Source: an uncultured Paracoccaceae bacterium
Lineage (GTDB): Bacteria > Pseudomonadota > Alphaproteobacteria > Rhodobacterales > Rhodobacteraceae
Length of the DNA: 5,806 nt
Assembly (NCBI GenBank): GCA_937927885.1
Contig: CALEZJ010000333.1
Coordinates: 1 to 5,806, forward strand
Direction of reading: 5' to 3'
Both the position numbers and the translations under genes were made by a program. The notes under the pieces are model-generated. The model worked only from the letters and a program-made list of their open reading frames with translations. It searched no databases and was not told the DNA's origin. Below, piece after piece: positions 1-5,806 of this stretch (position 1 is the stretch's first letter; each line of letters starts with the position of its first letter).

Positions 1-1403
1 TCCCCCGCGCGCTCGAAGACGACATCATCACCGTCGCGCAGCTTCAGCCAGAAGAAATTCTGGCGGTAATACACCTTGTCCAGGAAATGCGCCGTGCGGC
101 GACTGGGAAGGAACGACGCTACCTCAACCCCGTTGACAAGGCAGCGCAGGTCAAAACTGTCATCACCCCCGGTAAAATAGCTGAATTGCATCATGCCTGC
201 ATCGGGATCGACCTGTTCGAGGTAGACAGCAGTCAGCGACCGACGTTGCCCCTTGAACAGCGCCAGCAGGGCGGTCTTGTGCTCCTCAGCGCAGCCCGCC
301 AGATGAAAATCCGCGATAGTCTCGGGCTCGATGTAGTGAAACACCTCTTGCAGCAGGTGCCAGAAAGTCGAGCGCTGCTCGTCGGTCAGGAAGGACGCAC
401 GCTCGGAATGGTCGACGAGATAGCGAAAGCGCCAGACCGTTGAATAAAGACAGGTTCTTTGCAGATGACGGGGCACTTTGCCGAATTTGTCTTGACCCTT
501 TTGCAGCAAATCGAGGTAAGCCATTCTGATCTGGGTTGAAAACCAGCCAGGATGCGTCTTGGTTCTATCCAAAGCCGACGAAGCGTCCGCGCGCTTGCGG
601 TAGAAGTATACCGGCTTTTTCAAAAACGACACAGTGCGGCGCGGTGCGGCCAGCAAAACGCTGTTCACAAAGTGCATATCTTCGGCCGAGGGAACAATAC
701 GCGCGTCAAAGGTGATACCGTTCCGAACCACTGTTTCACGACGCAACCATGCGGTACTTGCCGAAAGTTGCATGAAATCCTTCAGATTGTCGCTGCGCAG
801 GCGCGTCACCTCGTCGACAAAGCGATAGCGCAGCGGGTGGGTGTCGGAATAAAGCTCACGATCCTCGAAATAGAAGATCATGTTCGAGACCACCGCCACA
901 AGCGGCCGCGTCTGCTTGTACGCGGTCTCGGCCATCATGTGCTTGAAATAATCGACATCCAGAAAATCGTCCGGATCCGGAAAGCTGACCCACTTCCCTG
1001 TCGCCAGCACCAATCCGGTATTGCGCGCGGCACTGACGCCGCCGTTTCCCTGATGCACCACCTTTATGTGATCTGGATAGCGCGCCTGCCAGGAATCGAT
1101 GATTTCCCCGGTTTTATCAGTCGATCCGTCATTCACGAGGATGACTTCAAACCGCGTGAGCTCGGCACTCTGGTTGAAAATACTCTCAAGGAACTGATCG
1201 ATATAGGGCGCGACGTTGTAACAGGCGACCACCAGCGAAAGGAACATGTCCTGCTGCTTTTGCCTGACCGGCCCCGTTGGCGCGGATTTCTTGGCCTGCT
1301 CCCTCAATTTTGCCAGCGTGCTCTGGCGGACCACACGGTAAGGAGATTTTGCGATTGCCTTCTTGATCAAACTCTTGAAACCGACGGCGAGCGAAAATGT
1401 CAA
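1..1403 (-). CDS. GT2-family glycosyltransferase, N-terminal 467 residues (3' end beyond the window)
   Basis: The protein should move a sugar from a nucleotide sugar onto a glycan acceptor in the cytoplasm. The GT-A fold starts near residue 54 (FLSLVVACYN). It continues with VNDGSTD at 90-96, SAARNTG at 124-130, the metal-binding DPDD at 143-146, an acidic AEDMHF at 240-245 and YFYRKRADASS at 266-276. A helical stretch follows, then a beta-rich segment at about 387-467, where the window cuts the gene. Residues 1-52 are basic, with no signal peptide or membrane helix. The start is TTG at 1403-1401: GAGGAG lies six bases upstream and an in-frame TAA sits at 1421-1419. The first internal ATG (residue 53, 1247-1245) has no comparable site and would begin right at the domain edge. 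Family knowledge: GT2 domains followed by such beta-rich segments often lead into a CDP-glycerol glycerophosphotransferase domain. That domain is not visible here, so it is only a prediction. It is divergent from the nucleotidyltransferase genes. The GT2 assignment is firm; the substrate is unknown. Confidence 0.93.
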   Translation of the reverse strand, partial: MTFSLAVGFKSLIKKAIAKSPYRVVRQSTLAKLREQAKKSAPTGPVRQKQQDMFLSLVVACYNVAPYIDQFLESIFNQSAELTRFEVILVNDGSTDKTGEIIDSWQARYPDHIKVVHQGNGGVSAARNTGLVLATGKWVSFPDPDDFLDVDYFKHMMAETAYKQTRPLVAVVSNMIFYFEDRELYSDTHPLRYRFVDEVTRLRSDNLKDFMQLSASTAWLRRETVVRNGITFDARIVPSAEDMHFVNSVLLAAPRRTVSFLKKPVYFYRKRADASSALDRTKTHPGWFSTQIRMAYLDLLQKGQDKFGKVPRHLQRTCLYSTVWRFRYLVDHSERASFLTDEQRSTFWHLLQEVFHYIEPETIADFHLAGCAEEHKTALLALFKGQRRSLTAVYLEQVDPDAGMMQFSYFTGGDDSFDLRCLVNGVEVASFLPSRRTAHFLDKVYYRQNFFWLKLRDGDDVVFERAG

Positions 1404-1663
1404 TCTATTCTCCTCTTTTTATAAGAATCCTACACGCTACGATCGGCTATCGGATCAGAAACGGCCTTTACCCCACATAGCAACAGCAGGCCCAGTTCGC
1501 CACCCCAAAGACAATCGTGAGCTGTCGGACCCGCACATAGAGGTCTGCCGTCCCGCGCGGATCGTTGTCGTTTGAATGACCCGAGGCCGGGCTGAGGGAC
1601 GCCCAAGGCTGGACGCCCACGAAACAATCGACTAAGGGTTTTGCGTCGGAAAGGGAGTGCCGA
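1404..1663. other. Divergent intergenic region, 260 bp
   Basis: This lies between the minus-strand glycosyltransferase start and the plus-strand nucleotidyltransferase remnant. Promoters for both directions would be expected here, but I see no convincing -35/-10 pair on either strand. The frame of the downstream remnant stays open back to a TGA at about 1577-1579, with no ATG, GTG or TTG in it and no similarity to the paralogues upstream of 1664. Short open frames on either strand look like chance translations and carry no recognisable motif. There is an 8-base direct repeat, GGACGCCC, at 1597-1604 and 1611-1618 (14-base period), of unknown meaning. Confidence 0.6.
1410..1415 (-). promoter_or_regulatory. 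Strong ribosome binding site that fixes a TTG start
   Basis: On the minus strand GAGGAG lies six bases before the TTG at 1403. An in-frame TAA at 1421-1419 sits just upstream, so the reading frame cannot start further back. This supports TTG as the start of the GT2 glycosyltransferase. Confidence 0.8.
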
Positions 1664-1858
1664 ATATCCAGAGTTATCCTGTCCGCAGACGGTGGCCCGT
1701 CGTGGTGGAAGAGCCATCTTGGACACCCGAAACACCTGATTGAGATGCCTCCTGGGTCGGGCGAGACCATGTTGCGACGCATGACGCGGATGATTCGAGA
1801 TCTGGAAGCGGATGAGGGACCTCTGACCGGTCCACCGAAGAGGGAAATACCTGAATGA
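1664..1858 (+). pseudogene. Truncated third copy of the nucleotidyltransferase-like gene, with a defective start
   Basis: The frame encodes 64 residues and a TGA. Residues 3-47 line up with the N-termini of the two following genes: RVILSADGG against RVVITAAGH and RVIITAGGN, then HPKHLIEMPP against VPKHLAPVPT and RPKHLIQIPP, then GETMLRRMTR against KETLLRRLTR and GETILQRTVT. After residue 47 similarity ends and an unrelated tail, EADEGPLTGPPKREIPE, runs to the stop. About 200 residues of the family are therefore missing, including the LPGD and DxD motifs. Where the paralogues have ATG, this copy has ATA (1664-1666), six bases after AAGGGAG, consistent with an ATG-to-ATA change. A nearby GTG (1657) is out of frame. 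The TGA overlaps the next ATG as ATGA, as in a translationally coupled operon. I read it as the relic of a tandem duplication that lost its middle and C-terminal part. A short translated peptide is possible but less likely. Confidence 0.75.
1841..1845 (+). promoter_or_regulatory. Ribosome binding site for the first full nucleotidyltransferase gene
   Basis: AGGGA lies nine bases before the ATG at 1855 and inside the end of the remnant frame. Together with the ATGA stop/start overlap at 1855-1858 it supports ATG 1855 as the start. Confidence 0.55.
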
Positions 1859-2643
1859 GCGACCAAACTGAATCTGGCCTGTCACGACTAGCAGTCGAGA
1901 CAAGAGTGGTGATCACTGCGGCAGGTCATGCACGTCGTTGGGCCAACCACATGGGCGTACCGAAACACCTGGCTCCGGTGCCGACCCCTAGCGGCGGAAA
2001 AGAAACTCTCTTGCGCCGCCTGACGCGACAGGCACGAGAATTGGGGGTGAGTGATGTTGTTATCGTCTCGCCGGTAGGTGACCCGAGGTATGAAACCGAG
2101 GGTGCCCGTCTGCATCCACGCGAGATCAAAAAGCGCTGGCGCCAGGCTGACCGGTTCATGTCCACTGAATTGTGGAACAAGACTGGCCGGACGCTGTATC
2201 TGCCCGGCGATCTCTATGCCAGCAATAGTGCAATGAAACGGATGATAGCCGAACCCGTTCGGGACTGGATTTGGTATATGCGCCTGACCCGTGACATGTT
2301 TTTTGGAGAACAGCGCTCTCGCGCAATGTTTGGATTCGGTTTCTGGCCGGAGCACCACGACTTTCTGTTCATGACGATTAAGTACCTCAATGCGCTTGAG
2401 GTGAACCCGGAGTCTCCTGTGAAGCGGTCACTGGGTGCAGACATTTATCGCGCGATGGCACATGAAACACCCAGCGAGTTGTCCATCACAAAGGGCGACA
2501 GGGCATTCCGAGACTACCCTCCACATCTGGTCCGAATCTCTGATGAAACCACCGACATTGACACAGTCGCGCAGTACGAGCATTTGATGCGTGCGCTCTC
2601 CGGTGCGTTGGGCGCGCGACCCACGTCGGAAACGCTGGAATAG
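1855..2643 (+). CDS. MobA-like/NTP-transferase-fold nucleotidyltransferase, paralogue 1 (262 aa)
   Basis: This is probably a cytoplasmic nucleotidyltransferase that joins an NTP to a phosphorylated substrate, releasing pyrophosphate; its substrate is unknown. The fold is suggested by motifs in order. RVVITAAGHARRW at 17-29 matches the N-terminal strand and phosphate-binding loop with its arginine. PKHLAPV at 36-42 supplies the usual lysine. SDVVIVSP at 66-73 is the next Rossmann strand. LPGDLY at 116-121 gives the first acidic metal site, and DIDTVAQYEHL near 234-244 resembles the closing DIDTxxDY motif of MobA-like enzymes. The glycine-rich loop is atypical (AAGHARR rather than GGxGxRMG), so family membership is likely rather than certain. 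Family-specific blocks shared with the next gene are RQADRF (96-101), ELWN (105-108) and SPVKRS (187-192). No signal peptide or membrane segment is seen. It overlaps the remnant by four bases and precedes its paralogue by eight, so the pair is probably co-transcribed. Confidence 0.88.
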   Translation: MSDQTESGLSRLAVETRVVITAAGHARRWANHMGVPKHLAPVPTPSGGKETLLRRLTRQARELGVSDVVIVSPVGDPRYETEGARLHPREIKKRWRQADRFMSTELWNKTGRTLYLPGDLYASNSAMKRMIAEPVRDWIWYMRLTRDMFFGEQRSRAMFGFGFWPEHHDFLFMTIKYLNALEVNPESPVKRSLGADIYRAMAHETPSELSITKGDRAFRDYPPHLVRISDETTDIDTVAQYEHLMRALSGALGARPTSETLE

Positions 2644-2651
2644 CTTGTCAC

Positions 2652-3440
2652 ATGACTACACGTGTTATTATCACGGCCGGTGGAAATCCTCGAGGTCAAC
2701 GGTATTGGAAAAACTACCTTAACCGTCCAAAGCACCTTATCCAAATTCCGCCAGACGGAGAGACAATTCTCCAACGGACTGTAACCCTCGCGCGCCAGAA
2801 TGGGATTGAAGACGTCGTGGTGGTTGGACCTGAGCACGACCCTCCCAACCTGCCCGATGGGTTGAGCTACAAAATTGAAGGTGCCAGGCTTTTCCGCAAA
2901 CCGAGCCCCGCGAGAGAAGGAGCGATCTTTCATCGACAGGCTGACCGATTCCTGCCGCGTGAATTATGGAACACAGAGGGTAGAACGCTGATTTTGCCTG
3001 GTGACATGTACTATTGCAGCGCAACAATGGAAGGCTTGATTGGCTACGACCCCAACACATGGGTCCTCTATGGCCGCATTACCCCGACAAGATGGCCAAA
3101 AGACCATCCCGAAGCCTTCAACCGCACGCGCATGGTTCTCGGCCTCGGGTTTCCGGCGCATGAACACGATCTGATCATGGACGGGATCGAAAAGCTGAGC
3201 GCGATGCAGCGCGATCCCAACAGCCCGGTCAAGCGCAGCGTTGGTCTGGACCTTTACCGCTATCTTTGTGGTCAGACGGAAGAGCAGTTGGGCCGCACCT
3301 CGAAGGAGGCAGGTGCGATCTGGGAGGATGTGAAGCCGCATCTGTGGCAGCCACCGAAAGATTCTCCTGACATGGATTTTGACAACCCCGAGGCCTACCA
3401 CGACTTCATGACTCACTATCAACACGCTCTGCAAGGCTGA
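2652..3440 (+). CDS. MobA-like/NTP-transferase-fold nucleotidyltransferase, paralogue 2 (262 aa)
   Basis: This is a tandem homologue of the preceding gene with the same predicted activity; the substrate is unknown. RVIITAGGNPRGQR at 4-17 is closer to the standard nucleotide-binding loop. PKHLIQIPP at 26-34 carries the lysine, and GETILQRTV (36-44) and EDVVVVGP (53-60) follow. LPGDMYY at 115-121 and DMDFDNPEAY at 240-249 give the two predicted metal-binding sites. Shared family blocks are RQADRF (95-100), ELWN (104-107), MVLGLGFPAHEHD and NSPVKRSVG (190-198). It differs from paralogue 1 in having a short N-terminus (RVI begins at residue 4, not 17) and a longer linker around residues 61-93. 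Despite equal total length the two are clearly diverged, which suggests distinct substrates or a heteromeric enzyme rather than a recent copy. The ATG is eight bases after the upstream stop with only a weak GGAA before it, so expression may rely on coupling. A strong hairpin follows the stop. Confidence 0.88.
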   Translation: MTTRVIITAGGNPRGQRYWKNYLNRPKHLIQIPPDGETILQRTVTLARQNGIEDVVVVGPEHDPPNLPDGLSYKIEGARLFRKPSPAREGAIFHRQADRFLPRELWNTEGRTLILPGDMYYCSATMEGLIGYDPNTWVLYGRITPTRWPKDHPEAFNRTRMVLGLGFPAHEHDLIMDGIEKLSAMQRDPNSPVKRSVGLDLYRYLCGQTEEQLGRTSKEAGAIWEDVKPHLWQPPKDSPDMDFDNPEAYHDFMTHYQHALQG

Positions 3441-3461
3441 ATGGCGACCTCGGAAAACTGA

Positions 3462-3499
3462 AGCCCCGCGAGAGCATTGCTCCTGCGGGGTTCGTCTTT
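3462..3499. terminator. Bidirectional intrinsic terminator between convergent genes
   Basis: CCCCGC (3464-3469) pairs with GCGGGG (3485-3490), extended outward by a G-T and an A-T pair. Inside it GAGC (3472-3475) pairs with GCTC (3479-3482) around an ATT loop. The plus-strand side ends in TTCGTCTTT. On the minus strand the stem is followed by CTTCAGTTTT. It sits 20 bases after the stop of the second nucleotidyltransferase and about 40 bases after the stop of the convergent Stealth gene, so it can serve both. Confidence 0.8.
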
Positions 3500-3538
3500 C
3501 CTATCAACCCATGGTCGTTGGGGGATTCAGATCCCGGC

Positions 3539-5164
3539 TCAACGCTCCCAGGGAGCCGAGCGGGGCCAGCGCGTCTGCATCACTTCGCGCACAATCCTGT
3601 GCCAGCCGCGATCAACAGCATCGTCGCCGCCCTCGTTGAAGCAGATGATCTCGGGCGGGTTCTTTTTCATGCTGTTGATCTTTTCGCGCCAGCGCAGGTC
3701 ATTGGACTTGACAAGCAGGCTCTTGGCCGACGAGGGGACCGCACGGCCGGTGGCAAAGCCATAATAGTGATAAAGGAACGAAGGGATATTCAGGTCACCC
3801 CCTGTGCGGAACCGGTTGTGGCGCAAGGCATCGTATTGGTTCGGCCAACGCTCTTCCATCTCGGCCAGAATGTCGCGTCGCAGGGTGAACACAACATGGC
3901 GATGCAGCCGAGTGGGAGAAAACCCGAAAGCTTCCCGGATCAGAGCGGCCGAATTGCGCGCGGCGTTCAGATAATCATAATCTCCGTCACGGGGCTCACC
4001 CGAAACCACCCCGTAAGGCTCGAGAAAGGAACATGAGGCACCATTTTCGTTGAAGAAGTAGCTCTTTGGCAGCGGCATGCCAATAAACACATCGTCATTC
4101 AGGTACAGGAACCTTTCCGCCAGCCCGGGGATGTGGTGCAGGAAGCTTTCGATGACATGGGACGAGAAGGTCGGCAAATAGCGGCGCGGAATCACCTGGT
4201 CATGGTGGACCCAATTAACCCCAGGATGGTCGGTATTCAGCCAGTCTGGTGGAGCGCAATTGGTCAGCACATGGATCTGGCGAACCCAGGGCAGGTTCTG
4301 GGCCACCGAGCGCAGAGAGTACCGTAGTTCATCGTTCGAATGAAAGCGTGACAATGACAGGGCATCGGCGCTGCCGGGAGCGGGAGCACCGGGGACCACA
4401 CCCAATTCGTCGAGATTCTCGCCGTTAAGATAGGCGGTCTTGTACCGCGCATACATCGCCGCCCATTCGGGATCAGCATGGTTGACCCAGGTAAAGACCA
4501 CATCCACAGGCCGGTCGTTTGCCCATTGATCAAAGCTCGGAGCCCCCAGCAAATCGGACACACGAGTCAAGCCGGGAGTTCCGAGGCGATCGTCATAGAG
4601 CGCGCGTGCCGAAGCGTTGGCGGTATTGGGCGACAGCCAGCGCCCGGGGCTTTGGCGTTCATAGGGTTCTAGGAACAGGCTTTCCCGGTGCCCGCCCGGT
4701 CGGGTCCATTGCAGTTCGACGTTGCCAGACCGCAGCGCGAGATCGAGGAATTCATCGTCCCCAAGACTGGTGCTGGCACCCCCAAAAAGCCATTTTGCCT
4801 TCGGGGCGCATTCATCCAGCCAGGCTAGTGCAGCGAGAAAGTTCACATCTGACAGGCCGATATGGGCATTGTCGCGCTCCTCGGACAACACGAGCACGCC
4901 AAATTGCGCGGCGAGCCCCTGAAGCAAGGCATTTCGCGTGATGGGACTCTTGGGACCCGGGGTCTCGCCCCAACTAGACTGAACTTCGGCCAGCTTCAAC
5001 CCGCTCTCGAGACGCCGCGCGCGTTGTTGCGTGAGCTTGCGAAAGGCCGTCCATGCCAGTCCCGGCCGGGCAAATGCGCCCAGCATCAGGTCGGAAACCC
5101 TCAGGCCTCGCGCACGCGTCCGATACGCTGCCAATCGAAGTCGCGAAACAGCCGAACCAAACAA
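3539..5164 (-). CDS. Stealth-family sugar-phosphate (hexose-1-phosphoryl) transferase, 541 aa
   Basis: Stealth proteins move a sugar-1-phosphate from a nucleotide sugar to a glycan hydroxyl, giving phosphodiester-linked polymers. Meningococcal capsule polymerases and the animal GlcNAc-1-phosphotransferase are known members. All four conserved regions are readable. CR1 is DVVFTWVNHADPEW (221-234). CR2 runs from RFHSNDELRYSLRSV (273-287) through LPWVRQIHVLTN (291-302) and YLPTFSSHVIES (329-340) to FLYLNDDVFIG (352-362). CR3 includes LHRHVVFTLRRDIL (420-433). CR4 includes ICFNEGGDD (507-515). The NDD at 356-358 and the ND at 277-278 are typical acidic catalytic positions. About 218 residues precede CR1, basic at first and without a signal peptide or membrane helix, so the protein is probably cytoplasmic and peripheral. 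The start is TTG (5164-5162): GGAGG lies seven bases upstream and an in-frame TGA at 5185-5183 rules out an earlier start. It is convergent with the nucleotidyltransferases. Family certain; sugar unknown. Confidence 0.95.
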   Translation of the reverse strand: MFGSAVSRLRLAAYRTRARGLRVSDLMLGAFARPGLAWTAFRKLTQQRARRLESGLKLAEVQSSWGETPGPKSPITRNALLQGLAAQFGVLVLSEERDNAHIGLSDVNFLAALAWLDECAPKAKWLFGGASTSLGDDEFLDLALRSGNVELQWTRPGGHRESLFLEPYERQSPGRWLSPNTANASARALYDDRLGTPGLTRVSDLLGAPSFDQWANDRPVDVVFTWVNHADPEWAAMYARYKTAYLNGENLDELGVVPGAPAPGSADALSLSRFHSNDELRYSLRSVAQNLPWVRQIHVLTNCAPPDWLNTDHPGVNWVHHDQVIPRRYLPTFSSHVIESFLHHIPGLAERFLYLNDDVFIGMPLPKSYFFNENGASCSFLEPYGVVSGEPRDGDYDYLNAARNSAALIREAFGFSPTRLHRHVVFTLRRDILAEMEERWPNQYDALRHNRFRTGGDLNIPSFLYHYYGFATGRAVPSSAKSLLVKSNDLRWREKINSMKKNPPEIICFNEGGDDAVDRGWHRIVREVMQTRWPRSAPWER

Positions 5165-5171
5165 CTTGTGC

Positions 5172-5176
5172 CCTCC
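5172..5176 (-). promoter_or_regulatory. Strong ribosome binding site that fixes a TTG start
   Basis: GGAGG on the minus strand lies seven bases before TTG 5164, and an in-frame TGA is found at 5185-5183. This makes TTG the start of the Stealth gene. Confidence 0.8.
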
Positions 5177-5217
5177 GTAATATCAGCGGCAGAGTGGACC
5201 AAAATCGCATACACGCC

Positions 5218-5246
5218 CCGATAGCGCGTTGGACGCGCATGTGCAA
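5218..5246 (-). promoter_or_regulatory. Possible weak promoter with an inverted repeat in its spacer, upstream of the Stealth gene
   Basis: Read on the minus strand, TTGCAC (5246-5241) and TATCGG (5223-5218) are 17 bases apart, a sigma70-like spacing with poor hexamers. The spacer contains a perfect 6-base inverted repeat, GCGCGT-CCA-ACGCGC (5238-5224), which could be an operator. It could also be a weak hairpin ending the upstream transporter gene, though no T-run follows. The whole gap between the two minus-strand genes (5165-5275) holds nothing else I can name. Confidence 0.25.
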
Positions 5247-5275
5247 ACAGCGATGATGATCCGCAGCGAAAAGCC

Positions 5276-5806
5276 TCAGGGCGTTAGGGTTTGCGCTGCG
5301 CGCTGGGACAACGCGGCGCAAATCATCAACTGGATCAGATGATAGAGCATCAGGGGCAGCACGATCATCGCCACTTCCTGACCCGCGAACAGCAGGCCCG
5401 CCATCGGCAGCCCCGTGGCAAGGGACTTGGTAGAGCCACAATAGAACAGCGCGACCTTGTCCTCAGCCGTCATGGAGGCCAGCCGACCAAGCGCCACTGT
5501 GCCCGCCATCGCCAACCCCAGATAGACCAGGATCACGCCGATCAACCCGACCAGGGCGCCCGGTCCGACAGCACTCCAGATGCCTCCGATAGTTCCGGCA
5601 CTGAAGGCAACATAGACGATCAGCAGGATCACGCCGCGATCATAAAGTGTGACCAATGGCTTGTGCCGGTCCAGAAACGTCGCCAGCAGTGGACGCGCCA
5701 GTTGCCCGGCAAAGAACGGCAGCAGGATCTGCTGGACAATCTTCCACATCGCATCGCCGTGGATCTCGACAGGACCGCCACTCGTCATCAGCACCCCGAC
5801 CAGGAC
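5276..5806 (-). CDS. SBF-like (bile acid:sodium symporter superfamily, YfeH/RCH1-type) membrane transporter, C-terminal 176 residues
   Basis: This is an inner-membrane transporter of the BART superfamily, SBF-like branch (bacterial YfeH, yeast RCH1). Its physiological substrate is not established from sequence. The frame is open to the right edge of the window, so the N-terminal half is missing. A GTG at 5794 is internal, because the codons before it (VLVG) continue the same hydrophobic stretch. Numbering visible residues from the edge, LLPFFAGQLARP lies at 28-39 and DRG at 56-58. Several membrane helices follow: about 59-79 (VILLIVYVAFSAG), a long glycine-rich one (LVGLIGVILVYLGLAMAG), one ending in the family signature KSLATGLPMA (127-136) and a last one around VAMIVLPLMLYHLIQLMI. 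It ends at TGA 5278-5276, 111 bases before the Stealth start on the same strand. No functional link to the glycan genes is evident. Confidence 0.9.
   Translation of the reverse strand, partial: VLVGVLMTSGGPVEIHGDAMWKIVQQILLPFFAGQLARPLLATFLDRHKPLVTLYDRGVILLIVYVAFSAGTIGGIWSAVGPGALVGLIGVILVYLGLAMAGTVALGRLASMTAEDKVALFYCGSTKSLATGLPMAGLLFAGQEVAMIVLPLMLYHLIQLMICAALSQRAAQTLTP

Noticed and set aside
87..443. Open frame of 118 codons, plus strand
   Set aside because: Lies opposite the glycosyltransferase coding strand and shows no recognisable domain; an antisense shadow.
552..1424. Open frame of 290 codons, plus strand
   Set aside because: Antisense to the GT2 catalytic domain, whose motifs are unmistakable on the other strand; its composition is rich in His and Arg as in shadow frames.
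1597..1618. Direct repeat GGACGCCC x2 with a 14-base period
   Set aside because: Only eight bases in GC-rich DNA, with no promoter nearby; not enough to call an operator.
1430..1903. Overlapping minus-strand open frames across the intergenic region and remnant
   Set aside because: No motifs or convincing ribosome binding site, and they run antisense to the remnant that has clear homology on the plus strand.
1888..2358. Minus-strand open frame of 156 codons
   Set aside because: Antisense to nucleotidyltransferase paralogue 1; no domain.
2964..3434. Minus-strand open frame of 156 codons
   Set aside because: Antisense to nucleotidyltransferase paralogue 2; no domain.
3518..4036. Plus-strand open frame of 172 codons
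   Set aside because: Antisense to the CR2-CR4 part of the Stealth gene.
4974..5441. Minus-strand open frame of 155 codons spanning the Stealth/transporter gap
   Set aside because: It overlaps two well-supported genes on the same strand in another frame and has no recognisable motif.
1..5806. tRNA, rRNA, CRISPR, insertion-sequence ends, transposase genes
   Set aside because: I looked for cloverleaf-like stretches, regular repeats, terminal inverted repeats and transposase motifs and saw none, although the remnant gene made a mobile-element event worth considering.

Overview
The window looks like part of an alphaproteobacterial chromosome, probably from the Rhodobacteraceae (roseobacter-type). 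That placement rests on GC-rich coding sequence, the style of the proteins and frequent non-ATG starts with strong Shine-Dalgarno sequences; no marker gene is present. The content is a cell-surface glycan locus with an unrelated transporter gene at the right edge.

Layout from left to right. Bases 1-1403 (minus) hold the N-terminal 467 residues of a GT2-family glycosyltransferase that runs off the left edge. Bases 1404-1663 are a non-coding stretch between divergent genes. Bases 1664-1858 (plus) hold a 64-codon broken copy of a small nucleotidyltransferase-like gene. It lacks a normal start codon, and its stop overlaps the ATG of the next gene. Two full-length paralogues of that gene follow in tandem on the plus strand (1855-2643 and 2652-3440, both 262 aa). 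A strong hairpin at 3462-3499 with T-rich flanks on both strands separates them from a convergent minus-strand gene (3539-5164). That gene encodes a Stealth-family sugar-phosphate transferase in which all four conserved regions can be read. Bases 5276-5806 (minus) hold the C-terminal part of an SBF-like (YfeH/RCH1-type) membrane transporter, cut by the right edge.

How the genes may work together (inference): Stealth proteins transfer a sugar-1-phosphate from a nucleotide sugar and so build phosphodiester-linked polymers. The paired MobA-like nucleotidyltransferases could make the activated nucleotide precursor. The GT2 protein carries a beta-rich segment after its catalytic domain, as in GT2 proteins fused to CDP-glycerol glycerophosphotransferase modules. 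Together they suggest synthesis of a phosphate-containing capsule or teichoic-acid-like surface polymer. The most unusual element is the tandem nucleotidyltransferase family with its decayed third copy, which I cannot tie to a characterised enzyme.
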